Below are positions 1-8,695 of a DNA stretch of 64,000 nt, piece by piece; within the stretch, counting starts at the first letter, position 1; each line of letters begins with the position of its first letter. The DNA is taken from assembly GCA_024707075.1 (NCBI GenBank), contig JANQAK010000003.1, positions 1 to 64,000 of the forward strand, written 5' to 3'. The notes under the pieces were generated by a model that worked only from the letters and a program-made list of their open reading frames with translations, had not been told where the DNA came from and did not search any database. This DNA comes from Afipia sp. GTDB taxonomy: Bacteria; Pseudomonadota; Alphaproteobacteria; Rhizobiales; Xanthobacteraceae. Both the position numbers and the translations under genes were made by a program.

Positions 1-639
1 GCATGGATATCTCCGCGCGGCAATCTCGCGGCCACCGTCGTCGAAACCATCGACGTGCAGCCCTCCGTCGCAGCGACGCTGGGCTTTGCAGCGGGGCTCG
101 CACTCGAAGCGGCCTTGCAGGCCATCAGTCTGGAATATCGAATGCGATCTGGCGGCACAGCCAACAGCACGTTTCTCTTGAAGTGGCCGAACGACGTTCT
201 GGCGGGCGGCGAGAAGCTGTCCGGCATTTTGCTTGAGGCGGAAACTATCGGCGGCAGTCTCGCGGTTGCCGTCGGCATGGGAACCAACGTGGTTTCCGCG
301 CCGGAAGGCACGCCTTATCCCGCGACGTCGCTGGCGGCGCTGGGGATCACGGCCGGCGCTGAAGACCTGTTCATGGCGCTGTCGGATTCGTGGGCCGAAT
401 ATCGCGGCATCTGGGGCAACGGCAGAGGTTTTCCCGAAATCCGCCGCCTCTGGCTGGAGCGCGCCGCCGGTGTTGGTGAACCGGTCTCGGTTCAGTCGGG
501 CGGATCGAGCGTCGAAGGGGTTTTCGAGACCATCGACGATACCGGTTGTCTCATCATCGCGGGCCGTGACGGCAAGCGCATACCAATTGCCGCCGGCGAC
601 GTGCATTTCGGATCGGCCAAATCGTCTGGAGCTGCGTGA
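1..639 (+). CDS. birA: Biotin--[acetyl-CoA-carboxylase] ligase, 5' truncated by window
   Basis: Catalytic part of biotin protein ligase, which makes biotinyl-AMP and attaches biotin to the BCCP lysine of acetyl-CoA carboxylase. The frame is open from base 1 (AWISPRGNLAATVV), so the N-terminus with the ATP/biotin loop start lies outside the window. KWPNDVL, a conserved ligase segment, is followed by SGILLEAE and VGMGTNV, and then by the small C-terminal domain. About 212 residues are visible. No N-terminal DNA-binding domain can be judged. The TGA stop overlaps the ATG of the next gene by one base, so the two are translationally coupled. In related genomes this gene follows nuoN (family knowledge, not visible here). 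Confidence 0.93.
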   Translation, partial: AWISPRGNLAATVVETIDVQPSVAATLGFAAGLALEAALQAISLEYRMRSGGTANSTFLLKWPNDVLAGGEKLSGILLEAETIGGSLAVAVGMGTNVVSAPEGTPYPATSLAALGITAGAEDLFMALSDSWAEYRGIWGNGRGFPEIRRLWLERAAGVGEPVSVQSGGSSVEGVFETIDDTGCLIIAGRDGKRIPIAAGDVHFGSAKSSGAA

Positions 640-2309
640 TGTCTCGTCCGGATGAGTTGACGTTTGCGCCGCTCGGCGGTGTCGGCGAGATCGGCATGAA
701 CCTGTCGATCTACGGTCTCGGCAACCGCCACCAGCGAAGCTGGCTCGCGGTCGATCTCGGCGTGTCGTTCGGCAACGAGGAGCATCTGCCGGGCATCGAC
801 GTCATCATGCCGGACATCCGCTTCCTGGTGAAGGAGCGCAAGAATCTCATGGGTCTGGTTCTGACCCACGCGCACGAGGATCATTTCGGCGCGATCATCG
901 ATCTGTGGCCGCAGTTGAAGTGTCCGATTTACGCCACGCAATTCAGCGCTTCGCTGTTCGAAGCGAAATGCGCCAGCGAACGCAATCCGCCGAAGATCCC
1001 GGTCACCGTGGTGCCGTCCGGCGGCACGGTGAACATCGGTCCCTTCAACGTCGAGTTCATTCCGGTCGCGCATTCGATCCCCGAATCCCATGCGCTCGCG
1101 ATCAAAACGCCGGTCGGCACGGTGCTGCATACCGGCGACTGGAAGATCGACCCGACGCCGATCATCGGCAAGCCGACCGACGAGAAGCGGCTGCGCGAAC
1201 TTGGCGATGAAGGCGTGCTGGCGCTGGTGGGTGATTCCACCAATGCGGTGCGTGAAGGCCGCTCGCCGTCCGAGCAGGAAGTCGCGAAGAACATCACCGA
1301 ACTGGTGAAGGCCGCACGCGGCCGCGTCGCGGTGACGACGTTCGCATCCAACGTGGCGCGGCTGCGCGCCGTGGCCGATGCCGCGAAAGCCGCTGACCGC
1401 GAAGTCGTGGTTGTGGGGCGCGCGATGGAGCGCGTGGTACAGGTTGCGCGTGAAACCGGCTACCTCGACGGCGTGCAGCCGTTCCGCGGCGCGGATCTCT
1501 ATGGGCATTTCCCGCCGGACAAGGTGCTGGCGCTATGCACTGGCAGCCAGGGCGAGCCGCGCGCGGCGCTGGCGAGGATTGCCAATGACGATCATCCGAT
1601 GGTGACGCTGAACAAGGGCGATACCGTCATCTTCTCGTCGCGCACCATTCCGGGCAACGAAAAAGCCGTCGGCGCGATCATCAACGGCCTTGTCACGCAG
1701 GGCATCGAGATCATCACCGACCGCACCCACATGGTGCATGTTTCGGGTCATCCGCGCCGGGACGAATTGCGCGACATGATCTCCTGGGTTCGTCCGCAAT
1801 TGCTGATCCCGGTTCATGGCGAGGCGCTGCACTTGTCGGAACACGCCAAGCTGGCGCGGGCCTGCGGCGTGCCCAAGGTGCTGATCTGCAAGAACGGCGA
1901 TCTGGTGCGGCTGGGGCCCGGCGATCCCGCGATCATCGAGGAACTGCCGAACGGACGGCTCTACAAGGACGGCAACATTCTTGAGCCCGACAAGGCGCGC
2001 GCCGTTATCGAGCGGCGGCGGCTGGCATTTGCCGGCTGCGCCTTCGTCGCCCTCGCGCTGACGGACAAGGGCGAACTGGCCGACGATCCCGAGGTTGATC
2101 TGGTCGGCATCCCGGAGAAGAATAAGGAAGGCGTGGTGATCGCGGACGACGTGTTCGATGTGGTGGTCTCCACCGTGGAGAGCCTGCCGCGTGCGAAGCG
2201 TCGCGATCCCGACGCGGTTGCCGAATCCGTGCGGCGCGCGGTGCGTGCCGAGATCAACGATCAGTGGGGCAAGAAGACGCTTTGCGTCGTTCATGTGCTC
2301 ATGGTTTGA
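639..2309 (+). CDS. rnj: Ribonuclease J
   Basis: RNase J, a 5'-3' exo/endoribonuclease of mRNA turnover and rRNA maturation in alphaproteobacteria. The 556-aa product has the metallo-beta-lactamase/beta-CASP layout. The zinc motif HAHEDH is at residues 77-82, VAHSIPES and HTGDWKID follow, DSTN marks the next metal ligand, and VSGHPRRDEL and IPVHGEALHL complete the active site. The C-terminal RNase J domain is present. I chose ATG 639, which overlaps the birA TGA; the GTG one codon earlier is in frame but would add only one residue. The following gap of 31 bases to mce suggests one transcript. Confidence 0.95.
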   Translation: MSRPDELTFAPLGGVGEIGMNLSIYGLGNRHQRSWLAVDLGVSFGNEEHLPGIDVIMPDIRFLVKERKNLMGLVLTHAHEDHFGAIIDLWPQLKCPIYATQFSASLFEAKCASERNPPKIPVTVVPSGGTVNIGPFNVEFIPVAHSIPESHALAIKTPVGTVLHTGDWKIDPTPIIGKPTDEKRLRELGDEGVLALVGDSTNAVREGRSPSEQEVAKNITELVKAARGRVAVTTFASNVARLRAVADAAKAADREVVVVGRAMERVVQVARETGYLDGVQPFRGADLYGHFPPDKVLALCTGSQGEPRAALARIANDDHPMVTLNKGDTVIFSSRTIPGNEKAVGAIINGLVTQGIEIITDRTHMVHVSGHPRRDELRDMISWVRPQLLIPVHGEALHLSEHAKLARACGVPKVLICKNGDLVRLGPGDPAIIEELPNGRLYKDGNILEPDKARAVIERRRLAFAGCAFVALALTDKGELADDPEVDLVGIPEKNKEGVVIADDVFDVVVSTVESLPRAKRRDPDAVAESVRRAVRAEINDQWGKKTLCVVHVLMV

Positions 2310-2340
2310 CTCTCGTTATTGTTTTTGTGCGGAGAGAGAG

Positions 2341-2745
2341 ATGCTGGGCAGGCTCAATCATGTGGCGATCGCGGTGAAGGATGCCGAGAAGGCCGCGAAG
2401 ATTTACGGCACGGCGTTCGGCGCCGAGATCTCCGGCGCGGTGCCGCTGCCGGAGCATGGCGTGATCACGGTGTTCGCGACGCTGCCGAACACCAAGATCG
2501 AGTTCATCCAGCCGTTCGGCGAGGATTCGCCGATCGCGAAGTTCGTCGAGCGCAATCCCGACGGCGGCATTCATCACATCTGCTACGAGGTGCCGGAGAT
2601 CATCGCGGCCCGCGATAAACTGATCGCGGAGGGCGCGCGGGTGCTCGGCGACGGCAATCCGAAGATCGGCGCGCATGGAAAGCCGGTGCTGTTCCTGCAT
2701 CCGAAAGACTTTTCCGGCGCCCTTGTCGAGATCGAGCAGTCGTAG
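2341..2745 (+). CDS. mce: Methylmalonyl-CoA epimerase
   Basis: Epimerase interconverting (2R)- and (2S)-methylmalonyl-CoA in propionate catabolism, upstream of methylmalonyl-CoA mutase. The 134-aa product is a vicinal-oxygen-chelate protein with two beta-alpha-beta-beta-beta halves. LNHVAIAV carries the first metal His, HHICYEV the second and ALVEIEQ the terminal Glu. The ORF track extends this frame upstream to 2158 inside rnj. I chose ATG 2341 because the protein family starts at MLGRLNHVAIAV and the purine-rich GGAGAGAGAG stretch lies just upstream. The gene is followed directly by a palindromic repeat. Confidence 0.93.
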   Translation: MLGRLNHVAIAVKDAEKAAKIYGTAFGAEISGAVPLPEHGVITVFATLPNTKIEFIQPFGEDSPIAKFVERNPDGGIHHICYEVPEIIAARDKLIAEGARVLGDGNPKIGAHGKPVLFLHPKDFSGALVEIEQS

Positions 2746-2765
2746 GGTAAAGTGAATGCTCCACG

Positions 2766-2846
2766 CCGTCATTGCGAGGAGCGCTTGCGACGAAGCAATC
2801 CAGTTTTTTGCAGCTCTGGATTGCTTCGCTTCGCTCGCAATGACGG
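2766..2846. repeat. REP-like palindromic element, copy 1 (CGTCATTGCGA family)
   Basis: Long imperfect inverted repeat. The outer arms are CCGTCATTGCGA and TCGCAATGACGG, the inner arms are GAAGCAATCCAG and CTGGATTGCTTC, and a short loop contains TTTTTT. A very similar copy lies at 45714-45796. It sits between mce and the DUF1467 gene. The transcript would form a strong hairpin that could stabilise the upstream mRNA or attenuate the downstream gene. Dispersed extragenic palindromes of this look are common in Bradyrhizobium relatives. Confidence 0.88.
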
Positions 2847-2894
2847 AATAAACACCACGCTCGATGCGTGCATTTTGGTCTGACGCGAGGATAA

Positions 2895-3170
2895 ATGGCC
2901 TATTCGATTTCAACCGCGCTCGCGATCTACTTCGTACTCTGGTGGGTGGTGCTGTTCGCGGTGCTGCCGTTCGGCGTGCGCAGCCAGATGGAGAGCGGCG
3001 AAGAGATCGCGGGCACTGATCCCGGCGCGCCGAGCGTGCCGCGCATGGCGTGGAAGCTGCTCTGGACCACGGCGATTTCCGCGGTGATCTTCGCCATCGG
3101 CATGGCGGCCTTCAAGGCCGGTTATCTCAACGTCGAACGCTTGACGAAGCTGATGGGCATTCCGCTCTGA
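2895..3170 (+). CDS. DUF1467 family inner-membrane protein
   Basis: The 91-aa product has two predicted membrane segments, around residues 8-26 (IYFVLWWVVLFAVLPFGV) and 55-75 (LLWTTAISAVIFAIGMAAF). They are joined by a polar loop with the family-typical PFGVRSQ and PGAP elements. DUF1467 proteins are small alphaproteobacterial membrane proteins of unknown function, often found between mce and proS, which is the same context as here. The start ATG follows an AGGATAA stretch. No function is assigned. It is probably cotranscribed with mce unless the intervening hairpin terminates transcription. Confidence 0.88.
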   Translation: MAYSISTALAIYFVLWWVVLFAVLPFGVRSQMESGEEIAGTDPGAPSVPRMAWKLLWTTAISAVIFAIGMAAFKAGYLNVERLTKLMGIPL

Positions 3171-3606
3171 TCGGGCGGGACCGTGCCGACCCGATCACCA
3201 TCGCTCGATACATCAATGGGTTGCCATATCTTCGGCGGCGTGTTCGGACAGATGTTTCGAACACCGTGGCCAAAATAAAAAAAGAGCAGGGCCAAAGCCC
3301 TGCTCTAAAAATTGTGTCGACCCTATTGTCCCCGAAAAGGTTGGATTTATCCTTGATTGAACGGGGCGACGCTGCTTGTGCGCGCCAGGGGCTCCTCCCG
3401 AGACTTGGACCACCAGAATGTGCAAGCTGATTGCCACACTTCTGACCCGGAATTTGTAGCCGAAGGATTCTGTGTTGTCACGTTTTTCAGCATTAAATGT
3501 CTATTTATGTGGCGACGCACAAAATCCTCGATTCCACCGCGATATTCGCTGTTTTCGCGCCGTTGAACTTGCCTGCGGCTGAGCGGATCATATGGGTGGT
3601 GCCAAA
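3171..3606. other. 436-base intergenic region between convergent genes; no gene recognised
   Basis: Lies between the plus-strand DUF1467 gene and the minus-strand TonB receptor. It holds a minus-strand intrinsic terminator (3274-3306), a perfect 7-bp inverted repeat GTGTTCG/CGAACAC near 3240-3264, and an AT-richer stretch around 3480-3550. The two track ORFs on the minus strand (3213-3437 and 3347-3613) have no recognisable domain and no clear ribosome-binding site. About 290 bases separate the receptor stop from the terminator. This is either a long 3' untranslated region or an unannotated small RNA. Confidence 0.6.
3274..3306 (-). terminator. Rho-independent terminator of the TonB-receptor cluster
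   Basis: Read on the minus strand, a perfect 10-bp stem AGAGCAGGGC/GCCCTGCTCT with a 4-base loop is followed by an uninterrupted run of seven T and then ATTTT. On the plus strand the stem is followed by AAAAATTG, so termination is directed at the minus strand only. Confidence 0.88.
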
Positions 3607-5766
3607 TTACCATTTGACACGCATCCCGGCGTAGACCGCGCGGCCGGTGCCGGGTTCAAATAGCGGCGACGCCGCGTTCGCCGTCTGCGCAATGCTCGAA
3701 CTGGCGATGTAAGCGGTGTTGGCGATGTTTCTTGCTTCGAGATACATCGAATACGTGCCGTCATCGACGCCGGCCTTGAGTCCCCATATAGCGTAAGCGT
3801 CGGACGTCAGCGTGTTGGCGTTGTCGACGTAATAGGCCTGCGGCACCCATTCGATATTCGGGCCGATGTAGAATCCGTTCGCATGCTTGTAGAGCACTTC
3901 CGCGCGCAGGAAGTGACGCGGCGCTCCGGGAAGCTGGTTGTTGCCGAACGCAGGATCGTTGTCGAAGCGGAAGTCGTTCAGCGTGTAGGCGAGGTTGAGC
4001 CAGATCTTGTCCGCGTCGGGGATGTTCGTGAAGATGTTCTTGAACACCGCGACGCCGAGACCGGCCTCGATGCCCTGATGGATGGTGCGGTCGGCGTTCA
4101 CCACGTTGCATTGTCCCGGTGCTCCGTACATGCATTGCAGTTCGTTCCGGATGTTGGCGCGATAGCCGGTCAGTTCCCATGTCAGGTCGGAACGGCGGCC
4201 GCGCGTGCCGATCTCGTAGGTGGTCGCCGTCTGCGGCCGGATCAGCCAGAACGGGATGGCGGGCGCGCTGGAGCTTTCGCCGAAGCTCGGCACCTCGGCG
4301 CTGCGCGAGATATTCGCGAAGGCCTGCCAGGTGGGATCGATGTCCCACAGCAGGCCGCCTTTCGGACTCCACAGATTGAACTCGGTCGATCCGCTGGCGG
4401 TGGCGCCGAACCGCGCCGTGCGGTCGCGCGTCGCATAGAGGAATTGCGTGCCGCCGATCGCCGCAACATTCGGCAGGAAGTAAAACGAATCTTCCACAAA
4501 GGCCGAGGTGTTTTTGGACTTGTCGAGCGACGACGATAGCAACGCGCCCTTGTAGCCGCCGACATTGGCGTACTGCTTGTTGTCGATGTTGCCATTGATC
4601 ACGTTCACGCCCGCGATCAGGCGATTGCGGAAGCCGCCAATCAGGCGGTCATCGGTCGCTTTCGCAAAGCCGCCATAGTCCCGGTACTGATAGTCGAGCC
4701 ACTGGAAGATCGGATGCATCAGATGGCGGTCCACCGCGAACGCCCCGAATTCCACCGTGGTCGCGTCGAACCGGATCGTCGTCTTGTTGCCAATGCGGAC
4801 CGTATCGATATTGCGCTGCTGATCGTTGATGACGTTGCCCGCCGCCGCTGTTTCGGGCGAGTTGAGCGCGGATGATTTCGTCACCGAGCCGGGAATGCGC
4901 TGCCGCACGTCATTGGCGTTGATGTAGAAGCGCGTCTCGAAGTCCGGCGAGAACTGATAGCCGATGTTGCCGCTGGCGCGCGTCGAGTGGCCGTAGCTGT
5001 GATCGCGGAAACCTTCAGCGCTCTGGTTCGACGCCGTGAAGAATGCATCCCACGGCCCGCTGGCCCCGCCGACGCTGCCCTGAAAGCGGCGATAGCCGAA
5101 TGCGCCCATGTCGATGGCGGCGCTGTTGACCTTGGCGTCGCGGCCGGTCGGCGTGACGAAGTTGATCGCGCCGCCGAGCGAGTTGGCTCCGAACTGCAAC
5201 GCGTTCGCGCCCTTGAAGACCTCGACATACTTGTAGGCGGTGGGGTCGATCTCCTGGAAATCGCCGTAGCCGTCGGAGGTGTTGATCGGGACGCCGTCCA
5301 TGTAGAGCTGGATGCCGCGCAGATGGAAATTGCGCGACAGGCTCGATCCACGAATGGAGAGGCGGGTGTCGTCGCCCCATTTCGGCTGTGCGAAAACGCC
5401 GGGCACGTAGCCCAACACGTCCTTGATTGTGTTCGCGACGGAGCTGCTCTTGTAGTCCTCCGCCGCGACGACGGCGACGCCGCCCGGTGTTTGCTGAATC
5501 TCGCTGCGGGCCTGATCGGCGCTCTTGGTGCCGAGCGGTCCCTGCGGACCTGCCGCCGAGATTGCCGGTGCATTGGAATTGGCGGCCGGGCGCGCGCTTG
5601 ATGGTTCGGCGCGGCGATTTCTCACAGGCCGGTCTTGCTTGTCGGCCTCGACAACAACGGGAGGCAGCGTTTGAGGGGCGGTTTGCGCGCGCGCGAACGA
5701 GACTGTCGCGACAGCAGCGGCGGACGCCAGCAGGATGCTGCGCGTCCGTATGGAAACGGAAAACAT
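3607..5766 (-). CDS. TonB-dependent outer-membrane receptor (FecA/YncD-like)
   Basis: The 719-aa product is a ligand-gated porin. Residues 1-28 form a signal peptide ending ...SFARAQ. A TonB-box-like segment, LPPVVVEA, follows at about residue 33. The plug domain includes LSIRGSSLSRNFHLRGIQLY and YVEVFKGANALQFGANSLGG, and a 22-strand barrel ends in ...MRVKW with a terminal aromatic residue. The plug most resembles FecA/YncD-type receptors, so a ferric chelate or another metal complex is plausible. The actual substrate cannot be read from sequence. It lies 95 bases downstream of the copper receptor on the same strand and shares a near-identical leader and signal sequence with it. The cluster terminator lies 300 bases beyond. 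Confidence 0.87.
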   Translation of the reverse strand: MFSVSIRTRSILLASAAAVATVSFARAQTAPQTLPPVVVEADKQDRPVRNRRAEPSSARPAANSNAPAISAAGPQGPLGTKSADQARSEIQQTPGGVAVVAAEDYKSSSVANTIKDVLGYVPGVFAQPKWGDDTRLSIRGSSLSRNFHLRGIQLYMDGVPINTSDGYGDFQEIDPTAYKYVEVFKGANALQFGANSLGGAINFVTPTGRDAKVNSAAIDMGAFGYRRFQGSVGGASGPWDAFFTASNQSAEGFRDHSYGHSTRASGNIGYQFSPDFETRFYINANDVRQRIPGSVTKSSALNSPETAAAGNVINDQQRNIDTVRIGNKTTIRFDATTVEFGAFAVDRHLMHPIFQWLDYQYRDYGGFAKATDDRLIGGFRNRLIAGVNVINGNIDNKQYANVGGYKGALLSSSLDKSKNTSAFVEDSFYFLPNVAAIGGTQFLYATRDRTARFGATASGSTEFNLWSPKGGLLWDIDPTWQAFANISRSAEVPSFGESSSAPAIPFWLIRPQTATTYEIGTRGRRSDLTWELTGYRANIRNELQCMYGAPGQCNVVNADRTIHQGIEAGLGVAVFKNIFTNIPDADKIWLNLAYTLNDFRFDNDPAFGNNQLPGAPRHFLRAEVLYKHANGFYIGPNIEWVPQAYYVDNANTLTSDAYAIWGLKAGVDDGTYSMYLEARNIANTAYIASSSIAQTANAASPLFEPGTGRAVYAGMRVKW

Positions 5767-5861
5767 GGTTGAATGTCCACCAAATGAGAATGACGACTGA
5801 ACGGGTGATCAGGAGCGCAGGTCTTGAGCGCCGGCTGAAAGCCAGCCGGCGCATTTGTTCG

Positions 5862-8079
5862 TTAGAACGTTACCGTAAGTCTGCCGTTGAACGAGCGGCC
5901 GGGTCCAAGGACGCTGTAGCCGTACAGCGCGCCCATCATTCCCGGATAGGTAAGGTCAGCGCCTCCCAGCGGCAGGGCGTAATACTGATTGAACAGGTTA
6001 TCGACCCCGACATCGGCACGTACGTTGCGCCACTGATAACCGGTACGGAGATTCACCAACGCATAGGCGCCGGTCGTAAGCTCGTTATGTACCTGGCTCA
6101 CCTCGTCCTTCGAGCCTACCAATTGCAGTTCGACACTGTTCGTCCAACTGCCCAAGGTGTGGTCGATCGCCAATTTTCCGTTGATCGGCATAATGTGGTA
6201 GAGGTTTATGCCATCAGTGCGTTGTCCCCGGACATAGTTGAGATTGCCGCGCAAGACGCCCAAGCCGTATTCGGCATTATCCCACAGCGCCACCTTACCG
6301 GCGAGATTGACGCCGTAGAGTTCGGCATCGTGATTGGCGAAACGAAGATTCACGAAGCTGTTCTGTGCCGTGAGATTCATCGTCCCGCACGTCATGGACA
6401 TCGCGCCGGTGAAGCAGCGATCCACGTCGATATAGTCCTGGACATACGAGTAGTACGGCGTGACCTTCAGTTCCCAAACCTTCTGGGCCGGATCGTGCCA
6501 TCCGGCCGTGAAGCTGAGCGTATGGGCCTTTTCCGGCTTAAGATCGACATTGCCCACATAGCCATTGCCGTCGCCGAGCCACCCGATCATGTTCATGGCC
6601 ATCATGCCGGTCGACCATGCGTAGCGCTCGTACAGGTTCGGCGAACGGGTCTTGCGCGCAAAGCCCAGTTCATAAGTGCTGAACGGATTTGCGTCGTACC
6701 GGACAAGCGCGGAGCCGTCGATATTCACGTCCGTTTTCGCGCGATTGAGAGCGTTGAAGGCCGCGGCATCAGCGCCGTAGTCCATTGCATTGTAGCCGTG
6801 GACGTTGCCGGTATTCATCCACACCACATCGTTACGCAATCCGAACAGTGTGGTCCATTGACTGTCCCACCTGTGCTCCCATTCCGCGAACGTGCCGAGA
6901 CGGCTGCGCGTGCCGTTGTTGATGTTGATGAACGTGTTCGGACCCATCATCATCGATCCATCGACAGGCTTCCACCAGTCGTCAAGCTGGTTGTGATAAA
7001 ATTCGTTGCCGATGCGAACGATGTCCTGCTGTGTTGCGGCGATGGTCGCCTTGATCGAGTAGCCGGCATCCGAAGCCCTGGTATCCATCGGCATGTCGCC
7101 GGTCTTGTCCGGCGCGATGAAACCCATCGTGTGGCGGACCTTGTGCATGAACGCGCTGGCTTCGAGCTTTCCCCAGTCGAACGCGCCCTCATATCGCCCA
7201 TTCATGAACAGGCTGCGGTTGTAGGTCATGTCCATGTACTGGTTGACGTAGCCCTGGTAGGGAATGAACTGGCCGCCCACCTGGAAGGTGAAAAGGTTGC
7301 CGAAGGTCTGTTTCGAAATGCTCAGCGCGTGGTTTTGCATTTCGTACAGCGTCGATTTGACCTTCGTGCCGTCTGCTGCGCGGTAGTCTTCGGCACGCAC
7401 CCAGCCGCCCGTGTAGGTCACGCTCGTGTCCTTGTTGGCGGAGAGTCGCGGCGGCGTCGATGCCGTAGCTGTTGTTGATGCTCCGGTAGAATCCGGACAG
7501 CAAGACGCTGCTTTGCCAACCCTCGGCAGTCGGCGCGAATTTAGGTGGAGCGACCTCGACGATGATCTTGCCGCCTGTGTAGTCACCTCCCGCGCTTACC
7601 GGCGCTACGCCGAGATAAGCCTGCATCTTGGCGATCATGGCCGGATTGACGAAGGAGAGCGGCGGATTCATCTCGTTCGGGCAGGCCGGGCTGATCAACA
7701 TGCTGTTGATAGCGACCTGTACGCGGTCGGCTCCTTGTCCGTTCAGGGCGGGCAGACTCGAAACTCCGCCCGCGCCCCACGTTGCGCCGCCGGGAATATC
7801 ATTGATGAGAGAGGCGCTGTCGCTGGTGCCCGCAGCGCGCGTGAATATGTCGTTACCTGTCAGCGCGGCGGGGGCCGCTGCGAGGCTTGCGGTCGCGGGC
7901 GAAGCTGCCGTACCAGCCGCGCCGCCAGGGCTTGAGTTGCGTGGAGTATCTCGCAAATCCTCGACGTTGACGGTCGGAAGACTTTGCGACGCAGTCTGGG
8001 CGTGAGCGAGGGACGTGACGGTAAGGATAGATGCGGACGCCAGCATGATGCCGCGCGCCCGTTGTGAAACGGAAAACAT
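5862..8079 (-). CDS. TonB-dependent copper receptor (OprC/NosA type), frameshifted
   Basis: Outer-membrane copper receptor split into two overlapping track ORFs. The N-terminal part (start 8079) carries a signal peptide ending ...SLAHAQ, a TonB-box-like LPTVNVEDL and the plug to about residue 215 (SYGIDAAATL). The second frame continues SANKDTSVTYTGGW and runs to the terminal Phe of the barrel. The join is near 7436-7445; the shift equals one extra base, for example one G of the GG at 7440-7441. CPNEM fits the CxxxM copper site of OprC, and HTM in KVRHTMGFIA fits its HxM partner. It lies downstream of a DUF2946 gene, a known neighbour of copper receptors. Either a sequencing error or a real null mutation. 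Confidence 0.83.
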
Positions 8080-8135
8080 GGTTGGATTCCACCATAGAGA
8101 ATGACGATTGAACGGATGCGCCGGAGCGCGGGTCG

Positions 8136-8516
8136 TCAGCTCAGGTGGGGAGGGCCGCGGGGCTGGTGGTCCGTGGCCGCAAAGAGCGCGACGCCGTCGT
8201 CGTGCCGCGCCGGTTCGAACAGAACCTGCAACGCGATGCGGATGGCGAGCGCGGGGGATTGCGGCGGCAGGTCGACCGCCGCCACGCCGGAGATGCAGAG
8301 CGGGCAGCGGATGACCGGTTTGGCGTCGTCGTTACTGCCGTCCGTGCCGGGAGACGCCGTACTGGCGTTGAGGCAGAGTTCATGGAGGGCATTGAACTTG
8401 AGTGGAGAGACCGTCGCCAGCAGGGCGCTGGTCAACATCACGTTGAAGACGAGCGCATAGACTGCCGCCCAGGCGGCAAAACGTCCAATTCTCTTGATGC
8501 GCGACGTGAAGATCAC
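8136..8516 (-). CDS. DUF2946 family protein, probable copper-associated
   Basis: The 126-aa product has an N-terminal hydrophobic segment at about residues 14-36 (AAWAAVYALVFNVMLTSALLA). Conserved elements follow: a CPLC motif at about residue 71 and a C-terminal PRGPP. This is the DUF2946 pattern: small exported or membrane-anchored proteins often encoded next to TonB-dependent copper receptors. The biochemical role is unknown; the CxxC pair suggests metal handling. It is first in the minus-strand cluster, 56 bases before the copper receptor, and divergent from proS, so the cluster promoter should lie in 8517-8695. Confidence 0.8.
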   Translation of the reverse strand: MIFTSRIKRIGRFAAWAAVYALVFNVMLTSALLATVSPLKFNALHELCLNASTASPGTDGSNDDAKPVIRCPLCISGVAAVDLPPQSPALAIRIALQVLFEPARHDDGVALFAATDHQPRGPPHLS

Positions 8517-8695
8517 AGCTCAAACCCCACGCCCTGTTAACACGGTCGTGGGAGGTCGAAAAGCCCCTCGATTTCAGTGCGGTCTGCGCTGCTATCTAGC
8601 CTCTTTTGCTTGTATTTTGGCATCCGATCCGCTTTCACTAGCGCCTTCAGGCCTCATTCGATTCCTGACGTTCCCGGCAAACTCCGAGTGTTCCC
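8517..8695. promoter_or_regulatory. Divergent promoter region, DUF2946 cluster / proS
   Basis: 179 bases between the divergent starts of the metal-receptor cluster and proS. It must contain promoters for both directions. No CueR- or CsoR-type operator dyad could be assigned by eye, so the regulator of the copper cluster remains unknown. Confidence 0.45.

Noticed and set aside
3213-3613. Two small minus-strand ORFs after the TonB receptor
   Set aside because: No domain, no ribosome-binding site, and they overlap each other and the terminator region.
5427-7478. 683-aa plus-strand ORF across the receptor genes
   Set aside because: Antisense to two clear TonB receptors; no domain, and it spans the gap between them.
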